From the NCBI GenBank assembly GCA_035690725.1, contig DASSKF010000175.1:1-10332 (forward strand): DNA of 10,332 bases, in the 5' to 3' direction. The translations under genes were made by a program, and so were the position numbers. Of the stretch, positions 1 through 6,532 are shown piece after piece. Source of the DNA: DASSKF01 sp035690725. GTDB taxonomy: Bacteria > Actinomycetota > Actinomycetes > Actinomycetales > Dermatophilaceae. The notes beneath the pieces are model-generated. The model made no database searches. It saw only the letters and a program-made list of their open reading frames with translations, and was not told where the DNA came from. Within the stretch, counting starts at the first letter, position 1. Every line of letters starts with the position of its first letter.

Positions 1-1
1 C

Positions 2-58
2 ACCCACCCGAAGTCGGATCGCGCCAAGGACTTCCTCGGCAAGATCCTCACCCACTGA
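2..58 (+). CDS. gluA: C-terminal end of amino acid ABC transporter ATP-binding protein (partial)
   Basis: Only the last 18 codons and a TGA stop (56-58) are inside the window; the visible peptide is THPKSDRAKDFLGKILTH. This matches the usual ending of GlnQ/GluA-type polar amino acid import ATPases, where a Pro followed by charged residues leads into a short helix ending in Phe-Leu-x-x-Ile-Leu. No Walker or signature motif is visible, so the assignment rests on this tail and on position: it lies 57 bases before a family 3 binding protein and two matching permeases, the usual ATPase-first order of actinobacterial gluABCD. The protein would sit on the cytoplasmic face of the membrane and power import. 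A short 6-bp inverted repeat (73-78 with 87-92) lies between this gene and the next; its function is unclear. Confidence 0.72.
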   Translation, partial: THPKSDRAKDFLGKILTH

Positions 59-115
59 CGCACCTGCGTACCTCGCCGCGAGACGTCGGCGAATCACCCT
101 GACCAGGAGGAGAAC

Positions 116-1015
116 ATGCAGCACATCACGCGGACGACGAAGCTCGGGGCCGCCGTCCTTGCGGGGGCGGTCTCGGTCGTCCTCGCCGGCTGTGGCGGGG
201 GCGGCAGCTCCGCCAGCAGCGACTACGAGGTCGTGGAGAGCCCGAGCTTCGACTCCGGCACGACGATGGCCAAGCTCGCCGACAAGGGGAAGGTCACGGT
301 CGGGGTGAAGTTCGACCAGCCGGGCATCGGCTACAAGGGGGCCGGCTCGGACGCCCCCGAGGGCTTCGACATCGAGATGGCAAAAATCGTCGCGGGGCAG
401 CTCGGCCTCTCGCCGGACCAGATCGAATGGAAGGAGACGGTGTCCGACAACCGAGAGCCGTTCCTGCAGAACGGCGTCGTCGACCTCGTCATCGCGTCCT
501 ACTCGATCACGGACGACCGCCGCAAGGTGGTCGGCCAGGCGGGTCCGTACTACGTGACGGGGCAGCAGCTGCTCGTGCGCGAGGAGGACAAGGACAAGAT
601 CACCGGCCCGAAGGACCTCGATGGCGTCAAGGTCTGCTCGGTGACCGGCTCCACCTCGATCCAGACGGTGACGGAGAAGTACGGCGCCAACCCGGTGCCG
701 TTCGACACGTACTCGGCGTGCGTGCGCCAGCTGGAGAACGGCACGGTCGATGCGGTCACGACGGACGGCGCCATCCTGCTCGGGTACGCCGCGCAGAAGC
801 CGGACGAGCTCGAGGTGGTCGGCCCGACCTTCTCGGAGGAGCGCTACGGCATCGGCTTCGCCAAGGGCGACACCGCCATGTGCCAGTTCCTGCACAAGAC
901 GATCAACGACTCGTGCGACAACGGCAGCTGGGAGGAGGCGTTCCAGTCGACCCTCGGCGAGGCCGGGGTCGACACGCCGAAGCCGCCGAAGACGGACACG
1001 AACTGCGGGGCATGA
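116..1015 (+). CDS. gluB: Glutamate/polar amino acid ABC transporter substrate-binding lipoprotein
   Basis: This 299-residue extracytoplasmic binding protein of solute-binding family 3 would capture glutamate or a related polar amino acid and deliver it to GluCD. The N terminus has a basic start, a hydrophobic core and a lipobox LAGC with Cys26 as the predicted lipidated residue, followed by a Gly/Ser linker. The mature domain (about 58-275) holds the family motif GFDIEMAK (83-90) and the hinge-side stretch DAVTTDGAIL (212-221). Four further Cys (174, 202, 256, 267) may form disulfides outside the cell; this is inference. The start is set by a good Shine-Dalgarno, AGGAGG at 105-110, five bases before the ATG. 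The gene lies between the gluA tail and gluC. Ligand identity (glutamate rather than glutamine or aspartate) is inferred from resemblance to corynebacterial GluB and is not proven by the sequence. Confidence 0.9.
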   Translation: MQHITRTTKLGAAVLAGAVSVVLAGCGGGGSSASSDYEVVESPSFDSGTTMAKLADKGKVTVGVKFDQPGIGYKGAGSDAPEGFDIEMAKIVAGQLGLSPDQIEWKETVSDNREPFLQNGVVDLVIASYSITDDRRKVVGQAGPYYVTGQQLLVREEDKDKITGPKDLDGVKVCSVTGSTSIQTVTEKYGANPVPFDTYSACVRQLENGTVDAVTTDGAILLGYAAQKPDELEVVGPTFSEERYGIGFAKGDTAMCQFLHKTINDSCDNGSWEEAFQSTLGEAGVDTPKPPKTDTNCGA

Positions 1016-1024
1016 GCTGACTGA

Positions 1025-1071
1025 GGTGCCGGTGGGGGCGTGCGCTGCTGCCTGACGTCCCCACCGGTGCC
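1025..1071 (+). promoter_or_regulatory. Intercistronic stem-loop between gluB and gluC
   Basis: Arm 1025-1041 (GGTGCCGGTGGGGGCGT) pairs along all 17 bases with arm 1055-1071 (ACGTCCCCACCGGTGCC), counting three G-U pairs, around a 13-base loop. It starts ten bases after the gluB stop and ends 47 bases before the gluC start. No T-run follows, so it is not a classic intrinsic terminator. Hairpins at this point in binding-protein operons are known to protect the upstream mRNA from 3' decay or cause partial termination, so that the binding protein is made in excess of the permeases; that role is inferred here. Confidence 0.7.
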
Positions 1072-1118
1072 GTGCGGCATGACCAGCCACCCACCTGAGG
1101 ACGGAGGAGCTGCCACTC

Positions 1119-1769
1119 GTGAACGAGTACCTGCCAGAGCTCGCTGGCCGGCTGCTGGACGGGTTCACCGTCACGCTACGGCTGCTGGGCTGGTCGATGC
1201 TCTTGTCGACCGTGATCGGCACGGTCCTGGCGGTCATGCGGGTGTCGCCGATCCCTCCCTTGCGCGCCGTCGGAACCTCCTACGTCAACATCTTCCGGAA
1301 CACCCCCCTGGTCGTCATCTTCCTCCTGGCGGTCGAGGGGCTGCCCACAATCGGCGTGAAGATCCCGTTCGAGTGGCTCGCGATCGTGTCCTTGTCGCTC
1401 TACACCGCGTCCTTCGTCTGTGAGGCCGTGCGCTCGGGGATCAACACCGTGGACCCGGGCCAGGCCGAGGCATCCCGCTCCATCGGGATGACGACGGGGC
1501 AGACCCTCGCCACGGTGGTGCTCCCGCAGGCCTTCCGATCGGTCATCCCCCCACTCGTCAGTGTCTACATCGCTCTCACCAAGAACACCGCCATCGCCGC
1601 CGCCTTCGGGGTCACCGAGGCGACCGGCCAGCTGAGCAACTTGATCCGGGACTTCGCGCCGCAGTTGTACGTCTCCTTCTTCGCGATCGCGGCCGGCTAC
1701 ATCATCATCGTGTGGGTGCTGGCCGGCATCGCAGCCGTGCTCGAGCGTCGTTGGGTGGTGACCCGATGA
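1119..1769 (+). CDS. gluC: Glutamate ABC transporter permease, first subunit
   Basis: This 216-residue integral membrane protein of the His/Glu/Gln/Arg/opine permease family would pair with GluD to form the import channel. Hydrophobic segments are seen at about 15-40, 62-80, 86-103 and 186-207. The cytoplasmic EAA loop that docks on the ATPase spans about 102-146, with the core EASRSIGMT around 117-125 and the downstream LPQAFRSVIPPL (135-146). The conserved YVNIFRNTP segment (55-63) is typical of this family. Translation starts at a GTG with the purine-rich GGAGGAG (1103-1109) about nine bases upstream. The gene ends in ATGA, overlapping the gluD start by four bases, so the two permeases are probably translationally coupled in equal amounts. 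It follows the 103-base gap with the stem-loop, which separates its output from that of gluB. Confidence 0.9.
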   Translation: MNEYLPELAGRLLDGFTVTLRLLGWSMLLSTVIGTVLAVMRVSPIPPLRAVGTSYVNIFRNTPLVVIFLLAVEGLPTIGVKIPFEWLAIVSLSLYTASFVCEAVRSGINTVDPGQAEASRSIGMTTGQTLATVVLPQAFRSVIPPLVSVYIALTKNTAIAAAFGVTEATGQLSNLIRDFAPQLYVSFFAIAAGYIIIVWVLAGIAAVLERRWVVTR

Positions 1770-2614
1770 GTTCCGTCCTCTTCGACGTCCCAGGTCCTCG
1801 GGCGCGGGCTCGGCACCGCCTCTGGAGCATCGTCGGCGGCTTCGTGGTGCTGCTCGTACTGGCGGCTGTCATCTGGAAGCTGTGGACCGAGGAGGCGATC
1901 GTCCCGGAGAAGTGGGCGTTCCTCACCGACGGCGACATCGTGTGGGACCTGTTCGTCGGGCTCTTGTCCACCCTGTTCGCGGCAGCCGTGGCGATCGCGG
2001 GCGCAGTCGTCTTCGGTGTCGTGTTCGCCGCCGGCCGCCTCTCGGAGCGGGTCTGGTTGCGAACACCGGCGGTTGCCGTGGTCGAGTTCTTCCGGGCCAC
2101 GCCGCTGCTGCTGCTGATGTTCTTCCTGTTCATCGCGTACGGCTACGCGATTGGGGAAGCCTTCGGTGCGCTCGTGATATCGCTCATCCTGTACAACGGC
2201 TCCGTGCTCGCCGAGATCTTCCGGGCAGGTGTCAAGGCTGTCCCCAGGGGTCAGAGTGAAGCCGCCTACGCCATCGGGATGCGCAAGTCCCAGGTGATGC
2301 TGCTGGTGCTCGTTCCACAGGCGGTCCGGACCATGCTCCCGGCGCTGGTGAGCCAGTGCGTCGTGTGCCTCAAGGACACGGCACTGGGCTACACGATCGG
2401 CTACGTCGCCCTACTGCGCGTCGGAAAGTCCATCTTCGTGGATTTCACCAACAACAACCCGATCGCCGTGGGGCTCGTCGTGGCGGCAGTCTTCATCGTC
2501 ATCTGCTACTCCCTGTCCCGCCTCGCCGTCCACCTCGAGGAGCGGCAGCGCCGGCAGGGGCGCCAGCCGGTGGCACGGGAGGGGGAGCCGGGCGCCGTCG
2601 CCGACGCCGGCTGA
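1766..2614 (+). CDS. gluD: Glutamate ABC transporter permease, second subunit
   Basis: This 282-residue permease is the partner of GluC. It has a longer cytoplasmic N-terminal region with basic residues (RARARHR, 12-18), a first membrane segment at about 21-38, then the conserved permease core: segments near 62-90, 101-128, 134-150 and 234-253. The family signature VVEFFRATPLLLL lies at 105-117, and the EAA loop (about 150-196) contains SEAAYAIGMRKSQV and LVPQAVRTMLPAL. The tail after residue 256 is hydrophilic and Arg/Glu-rich. The start is placed at the ATG overlapping the gluC stop (ATGA) rather than at an in-frame codon at 1712 deep inside gluC, because the overlap is the standard arrangement and the extra residues do not resemble the family. 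It is the last gene of the unit; a long hairpin begins seven bases after the stop. Confidence 0.9.
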   Translation: MSSVLFDVPGPRARARHRLWSIVGGFVVLLVLAAVIWKLWTEEAIVPEKWAFLTDGDIVWDLFVGLLSTLFAAAVAIAGAVVFGVVFAAGRLSERVWLRTPAVAVVEFFRATPLLLLMFFLFIAYGYAIGEAFGALVISLILYNGSVLAEIFRAGVKAVPRGQSEAAYAIGMRKSQVMLLVLVPQAVRTMLPALVSQCVVCLKDTALGYTIGYVALLRVGKSIFVDFTNNNPIAVGLVVAAVFIVICYSLSRLAVHLEERQRRQGRQPVAREGEPGAVADAG

Positions 2615-2620
2615 CCGGAG

Positions 2621-2686
2621 TCGTGGGAAATGATCGTTGGGTGATGGAGCGTCCGCGCTCCATCACCCAACAATCATTCCCCACGA
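2621..2686. terminator. Long hairpin between convergent gluD and guaB1 (probable bidirectional terminator)
   Basis: Bases 2621-2651 are an inverted copy of 2656-2686 with a four-base loop (TCCG). Only two of 31 positions fail to pair in plus-strand RNA, and both are C-A or A-C (2628 with 2679, 2635 with 2672). In minus-strand RNA the same positions become G-U, so the stem is continuous. The hairpin starts six bases after the gluD stop and four after the guaB1 stop, the expected place for a shared terminator. No T-run follows on either side. The arms are visibly richer in A and T than the flanking genes. Confidence 0.8.
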
Positions 2687-2690
2687 GCGC

Positions 2691-4148
2691 TCACCAGGAG
2701 GTGTGCCGCGGCCGCCCCTCCTCGTAGCCGGCGGCGCTCTGCACGCCCACGACCGCCCGCTGGTGGAACTCCGCGATGGTGCGGGCCCCGGCATACGTGA
2801 ACGAGCTGCGCACCCCCGAGGTGATGGAGTCGAGCAGGTCCTCGACCCCCGGCCGCTCCGGGTCGAGGTACATGCGTGAGGACGAGATGCCCTCCTCGAA
2901 CAGCGCCGACCGGGCCCGGTCGAACGCGCTCTGCTCCCTGGTGCGGGCACGCACCGCGCGGGCGGACGCCATGCCGAAGCTCTCCTTGTAGAGCCGGCCC
3001 TCGGCGTCCCCGTGCAGGTCGCCCGGGCTCTCGTAGGTGCCGGCGAACCAGGAGCCCACCATCACGCTGGCGGCGCCGGCGGCGAGGCCGAGGGCCACGT
3101 CGCGCGGGTACTTGACGCCGCCGTCCGCCCAGACGGTGGCTCCGGCCTCGCGGGCGGCCTCGGCGCACTCCAGGACCGCCGAGAACTGCGGGCGGCCGAC
3201 CCCGGTCATCATCCGGGTCGTGCACATCGCGCCGGGGCCGACCCCCACCTTGATGACGTCGGCTCCGGCACCGGCCAGCTCACGGGCGCCGGTCGCGGAG
3301 ACGACGTTGCCGGCGACGACCGGCACGCGCACGCCGGTGCGCTCCTCGTGGGCGTCGCGCTCGGCGACGACGCGCGGGAGGACGTCGAGCATCTTGTCCT
3401 GGTGGCCGTGGGCGGTGTCGACGACGAGGATGTCGGCGCCGCTGGCGAGCAGCGACGTCGCCCGGCCGGACACGTCACCGTTGATGCCGACGGCGGCGCC
3501 GACCATCAGCCGGCCGTCGCGGTCGAGGGCGGGCTGGTAGATCGCCGAGCGCAGCACGCCCTTGCGGGTCAGTACCCCCGCCATGTCGTCGCCCTCGAGC
3601 ACGGGCACGAGGTGGACGTGGTGGCTCGTCATGGTCTCGAAGACCTGCGTCGGGTCGGCGTCGGCCCCGACGGTGACGATGTCGGCGGTCATCACGTCGG
3701 CGACCCGGGCGAAGCGGTCGACGCCCTGGCAGTCCCGATCGGTGACGACGCCCACCGGCTCGCTGCCCTTCAGCACGACGGCCGCGCCGTGGGCGCGCTT
3801 GCCGAGCAGCGGCAACACCTCGGCGACCGGCGCCTCGGGATCGATGGTGATCGGCGTCTCGAGCACGGTGTGCCGCGACTTCACGTCGGCGATCGTCGCG
3901 TCCACCGCGTGCAGCGGGATGTCCTGCGGAAGGATCGCCACCCCGCCACGCCGCGCAATGGTCTCGGCCATCCGGCGGCCGGCGACCGCCGTCATGTTCG
4001 CCACCACGATGGGGATCGTCGTGCCGACCCCGTCGGGCGTCGTCAGGTCGACGTCGAGCCGTGAGGCGACCGAGGATCTGGACGGGACCATGAACACGTC
4101 GGCATACGTGAGGTCGTGGTCCGGGCGCACGTCGTTGAGGAACTCCAC
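2691..4148 (-). CDS. guaB1: GuaB1-family IMPDH-related protein, probable GMP reductase with CBS domains
   Basis: This 485-residue protein has the (beta/alpha)8 fold of IMPDH and GMP reductase. It opens with VEFLNDVRPDHDLTYADVF. A CBS pair lies at about 95-205. The core follows with VVDTAHGHQ (242-250), the phosphate-site and catalytic loop VGVGPGAMCTTRMM (301-314; Cys309 is the nucleophile), WADGGVKYPRD (340-350) and GSWFAGTYESPGD (365-377). It closely follows mycobacterial GuaB1, long labelled IMP dehydrogenase but shown to be an NADPH-dependent GMP reductase turning GMP back into IMP; the same activity is expected here. The GTG start at 4148 fits the family N terminus. The reading frame stays open upstream to 4415, but that part overlaps the divergent hydrolase gene and has no family similarity. 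No convincing Shine-Dalgarno exists; see the promoter entry. The CBS pair suggests purine nucleotide control. Confidence 0.9.
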   Translation of the reverse strand: MEFLNDVRPDHDLTYADVFMVPSRSSVASRLDVDLTTPDGVGTTIPIVVANMTAVAGRRMAETIARRGGVAILPQDIPLHAVDATIADVKSRHTVLETPITIDPEAPVAEVLPLLGKRAHGAAVVLKGSEPVGVVTDRDCQGVDRFARVADVMTADIVTVGADADPTQVFETMTSHHVHLVPVLEGDDMAGVLTRKGVLRSAIYQPALDRDGRLMVGAAVGINGDVSGRATSLLASGADILVVDTAHGHQDKMLDVLPRVVAERDAHEERTGVRVPVVAGNVVSATGARELAGAGADVIKVGVGPGAMCTTRMMTGVGRPQFSAVLECAEAAREAGATVWADGGVKYPRDVALGLAAGAASVMVGSWFAGTYESPGDLHGDAEGRLYKESFGMASARAVRARTREQSAFDRARSALFEEGISSSRMYLDPERPGVEDLLDSITSGVRSSFTYAGARTIAEFHQRAVVGVQSAAGYEEGRPRHTSW

Positions 4149-4156
4149 GGGAGGCC

Positions 4157-4162
4157 ATCCTA
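4157..4162 (-). promoter_or_regulatory. Candidate -10 box of guaB1 (leaderless start)
   Basis: Read on the minus strand, TAGGAT ends eight bases before the guaB1 GTG. A TANNNT box normally lies about seven bases before the transcription start, so the transcript would begin at or within two bases of the start codon. The intervening GGCCTCCC has no Shine-Dalgarno. No clear -35 hexamer is seen, which is common in actinobacteria. Confidence 0.5.
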
Positions 4163-4192
4163 CGAAACGATCGCCGGTGCGGGGGACGTCGT

Positions 4193-4206
4193 CGGGCTGC
4201 AGCCCG
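4193..4206. promoter_or_regulatory. 14-bp perfect palindrome in divergent promoter region (candidate operator)
   Basis: CGGGCTGCAGCCCG is a perfect palindrome lying between the two outward-facing -10 boxes at 4157-4162 and 4221-4226. With a 17-base spacer the -35 position of the rightward promoter would be 4198-4203, inside this palindrome, so a bound protein could block that promoter. In a GC-rich genome a 14-bp palindrome can arise by chance; there is no direct evidence of a regulator. Confidence 0.35.
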
Positions 4207-4220
4207 TCCCGGCCCCGGCG

Positions 4221-4226
4221 TACGTT
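4221..4226 (+). promoter_or_regulatory. Candidate -10 box of the MBL-fold gene (leaderless start)
   Basis: TACGTT ends seven bases before the ATG at 4234. The seven bases between (GGCACCC) contain no Shine-Dalgarno. The spacing puts the predicted transcription start on or next to the A of the ATG, the pattern of leaderless mRNAs. A -35 match is not evident. Confidence 0.5.
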
Positions 4227-4233
4227 GGCACCC

Positions 4234-4893
4234 ATGCACGTCACACACCTCGGCCATGCCTGCCTGCTGATCGAGTCCGGCGGTGCCCGCGTCCTGCTCG
4301 ACCCCGGCAGCTTCTCGGGTTTCGCGGGCGTCACGGGGATCGACGCCGTCTTCGTGACCCACCAGCACCCCGACCACGTGGACCCCGAGCGGTTCCCGGC
4401 GCTGCTGGACGCCAACCCGCAGGCCCGCTGCTACGTCGAGCCCTCGGTGCTCGAGACCACGCTGCAGGACAGCGACGCGGCCGGACGCTGCCGGCCGATG
4501 ACGAGCGGGCAGCTGGTCCAGGTCGGCGAGGGCCTCAGCGTGGAGCCGGTGGGCGACCGCCACGCGGTGATCAACGAGGCGCTGCCGCGGATCGGCAACC
4601 TCGGGGTCGTGCTGCGCGCCCAGGACGAGCGGACGCTCTTCCACCCCGGGGACGCGTATGACGCGCAGCCGGGTGACGTGGACATCCTCGGCCTGCCGCT
4701 CAATGCGCCCTGGTGCGCGGCCAAGGAGACGGTCGCCTTCGTGCAGCGGATCGACCCGAGGGTCGTGGTGCCGATCCACGACGGCCTGCTCAACGACACG
4801 GGGCGCGCGATGTACATCGGTCAGGTGCAGCGCTTCGGCCCCGAAGGGCTCGAGGTCCGGGACCTCTCCGACGGGGAGCCGGTCGAGTTCTGA
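4234..4893 (+). CDS. Metallo-beta-lactamase-fold metal-dependent hydrolase
   Basis: This 219-residue cytosolic protein has the MBL fold of the UlaG-like/beta-lactamase superfamily 2 type. Metal ligands can be placed: THQHPDHVD (42-50, giving His43, His45, Asp47, His48), His110 in GDRHAVI, Asp140 in FHPGDAY (136-142) and His182 in PIHDG (180-184). This is a full set for a two-metal site. The N-terminal strand HVTHLGHACLLIE is characteristic of the UlaG-like branch. No signal peptide is present. The substrate cannot be told from the sequence; lactones, phosphodiesters and sugar phosphates are all known in relatives. The start at 4234 is preferred over upstream in-frame codons because the family begins exactly here and because upstream codons would run into guaB1 on the other strand. 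It faces ppgK tail to tail with only seven bases between stops. Confidence 0.85.
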   Translation: MHVTHLGHACLLIESGGARVLLDPGSFSGFAGVTGIDAVFVTHQHPDHVDPERFPALLDANPQARCYVEPSVLETTLQDSDAAGRCRPMTSGQLVQVGEGLSVEPVGDRHAVINEALPRIGNLGVVLRAQDERTLFHPGDAYDAQPGDVDILGLPLNAPWCAAKETVAFVQRIDPRVVVPIHDGLLNDTGRAMYIGQVQRFGPEGLEVRDLSDGEPVEF

Positions 4894-4900
4894 GCGCTGG

Positions 4901-5665
4901 TCAGCTGCTCTCGGCCGCCAGCTGGGCGGCGCCGATGATGCCGGCGGCATTGCGGAGCGAGGCCGGCACGATCGGTGCCCGCAGGTGCAGGTGGGGCAGG
5001 AACTTGTCGGCCTTCTTCGACACCCCGCCGCCGACCACGATGAGGTCGGGCCAGAGCAGGTCCTCGACCACCGAGTAGTAGCGCTGCAGCCGCTGCGCCC
5101 ACTCCTGCCACGACAGGTCCTCGCGGTCGCGGGCGCTCTCGGCGGCCCGGGTCTCGGCGTCGTGGCCGTCGATCTCGAGGTGCCCGAGCTCGCTGTTGGG
5201 CACGAGCGCGCCCCGGTGGAGCAGGGCCGACCCGATGCCGGTGCCGAGTGTGGTGACGACGACGAGCCCCTCGTGCCCCTTCGCCGCACCGTGCCGCAGC
5301 TCGGCCAGCCCCGCGGCATCGGCGTCGTTGACGACGACCACGCGGCGGCCGAGCCGACAGGAGAAGAGCCGGGCGGCGTCGGTGCCCACCCAGCTGGGGT
5401 GGATGTTGGCGGCGGAGCGCACCACGCCGTGGGTGACCACACCGGGGACCGTCACCCCCACCGGCGCGTCGGCACCCTCACCGTCGAACAGCTCCGCGAA
5501 GTGCTCGCAGATCCGGGCCAGCACGTCGGCGACGTCGTCCGGCCGCGCGCCCTCCGGCGTCTCGACGCGCAGCCGGTCGGTGGCGAACCGTCCCCGGTCC
5601 AGGTCGACCGGCGCGCCCTTGATGCCGCTGCCGCCGACGTCGATGCCCAGGACCGTGTGGCTCAT
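4901..5665 (-). CDS. ppgK: Polyphosphate glucokinase (polyphosphate-glucose phosphotransferase)
   Basis: This 254-residue ROK-superfamily kinase would phosphorylate glucose to glucose 6-phosphate using inorganic polyphosphate (often also ATP) in the cytosol. Visible motifs in order: phosphate 1 loop GIDVGGSGIKGA (7-18), the sugar-binding and catalytic VVNDADAAGLAEL (111-123, with Asp114 the expected base), phosphate 2 TTLGTGIGSAL (138-148) and NSELGHLEI (157-165). The C-terminal VVGGGVSKKADKF (210-222) is strongly PpgK-like. The zinc-binding Cys cluster of ROK repressors and of ATP-type ROK glucokinases is absent, as expected for PpgK. Length is in the family's range. The ATG overlaps the map stop in an ATGA, implying translational coupling; the frame continues upstream into map, but the extra 35 residues are not family-like. 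No separate promoter is seen, so expression probably follows map. Confidence 0.9.
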   Translation of the reverse strand: MSHTVLGIDVGGSGIKGAPVDLDRGRFATDRLRVETPEGARPDDVADVLARICEHFAELFDGEGADAPVGVTVPGVVTHGVVRSAANIHPSWVGTDAARLFSCRLGRRVVVVNDADAAGLAELRHGAAKGHEGLVVVTTLGTGIGSALLHRGALVPNSELGHLEIDGHDAETRAAESARDREDLSWQEWAQRLQRYYSVVEDLLWPDLIVVGGGVSKKADKFLPHLHLRAPIVPASLRNAAGIIGAAQLAAESS

Positions 5666-6525
5666 GGCACCGTGAGGATCTCGTTGCCCGAGTCGGTGAT
5701 GAGGATGGTGTGCTCGAACTGGGCCGAGCGCCGGCGGTCCGCCGTCACCACGGTCCAGTCGTCGTCCCACATCTCCCAGTCCGGCGTGCCGAGGTTGAGC
5801 ATCGGCTCGATCGTGAAGGTCATGCCCGGCTCGATGACGGTGCCGTACTGTGGCGCGGCGTCGTAGTGCGGGACGACCAGGCCGGAGTGGAACGCCGTGC
5901 CGATGCCGTGGCCGGTGAAGTCGCGCACGACCCCGTAGCCGAACCGCTTGGCATAGCTTGCGATCACCCGCCCGATCACGTTGATCTGCCGGCCCGGGAC
6001 CGCGGCCCGGATGCCGCGCATCATCGCCTCGTGCGTGCGCTCGACCAGCAGGCGCGACTCCTCGTCCACGTCACCGACGAGGAAGGTCGCGTTGGTGTCG
6101 CCGTGCACCCCGCCGATGAAGGCGGTGACGTCGATGTTGACGATGTCGCCGTCCCGCAGCTCGCGGTCGTCGGGGATGCCGTGGCAGATGACCTCGTTGA
6201 CGCTGGTGCACAGCGACTTGGGGAAGTTCCGGTAGCCGAGGGTCGAGGGGTAGGCCCCGTGGTCGAGCATGAACTCGTGCCCGATCCGGTCGAGCTCGTC
6301 CGTGGTGACGCCGGGGGTGACCGCCGCACCGGCGGCCTGCAGGGCACCGGCGCCGATCTTGGCGGCGAGCCGCATCCGCTCGACGGTCTCGGCATCCTTG
6401 ACCTCCGAGCCGGTGAAGCGCTCGGGGGCGGGCCGGTCGACGTACTCCGGCCGGTCGATCAGGGCCGGGACGTCCCGGCGGGGGCTGACCTGGCCGGGCG
6501 CGACGGTTGCGTAGCGGGTCGGCAT
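5662..6525 (-). CDS. map: Type I methionine aminopeptidase, MapB-like
   Basis: This 287-residue cytosolic metalloprotease removes the initiator Met from new proteins. All catalytic residues are present: His115 in ICHGIP, metal ligands Asp132 (NIDVTAF) and Asp143 (HGDTNATF), His206 (FTGHGIG), Glu240 (TIEPM) and Glu271 (QFEHT). About 45 residues precede the catalytic domain, with Pro-rich stretches (VSPRRDVP, RPEYVDRPAPE). This is the extended form called MapB or MetAP1c in mycobacteria, where the extension is thought to mediate binding near the ribosome. The ATG at 6525 has no Shine-Dalgarno but lies seven bases after a TAGACT box. The gene ends overlapping ppgK by four bases and shares a 54-bp divergent region with the small gene at 6580. 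Confidence 0.93.
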   Translation of the reverse strand: MPTRYATVAPGQVSPRRDVPALIDRPEYVDRPAPERFTGSEVKDAETVERMRLAAKIGAGALQAAGAAVTPGVTTDELDRIGHEFMLDHGAYPSTLGYRNFPKSLCTSVNEVICHGIPDDRELRDGDIVNIDVTAFIGGVHGDTNATFLVGDVDEESRLLVERTHEAMMRGIRAAVPGRQINVIGRVIASYAKRFGYGVVRDFTGHGIGTAFHSGLVVPHYDAAPQYGTVIEPGMTFTIEPMLNLGTPDWEMWDDDWTVVTADRRRSAQFEHTILITDSGNEILTVP

Positions 6526-6532
6526 ACGGTGG

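Noticed and set aside
1712..1765. Earlier start for gluD
   Set aside because: It would add 18 residues translated from within gluC in another frame; the ATGA overlap start at 1766 is the normal arrangement.
2621..2686. Inverted terminal repeats of a small transposable element
   Set aside because: The arms are separated by only four bases and no target-site duplication is visible on either side; position between convergent stops fits a terminator better, though a repeat family is not excluded.
3012..4064. Plus-strand open frame of 350 codons opposite guaB1
   Set aside because: His/Gly/Asp/Val-rich mirror of the guaB1 coding frame, with no family resemblance.
2691..4148. True IMP dehydrogenase (guaB2)
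   Set aside because: The GAMCTTRMM loop, the N terminus and the C-terminal sequence match the GuaB1 branch rather than the de novo GMP synthesis enzyme.
4149..4415. N-terminal extension of guaB1 to an upstream start
   Set aside because: Those 89 residues overlap the divergent MBL-fold gene and do not resemble GuaB1, whose conserved N terminus begins at the GTG at 4148.
3475..5442. Minus-strand open frame of 655 codons across guaB1, the MBL-fold gene and ppgK
   Set aside because: It is out of frame with three genes that match known families end to end, and its product is Arg/Pro/Ser-rich low-complexity sequence typical of shadow frames in high-GC DNA.
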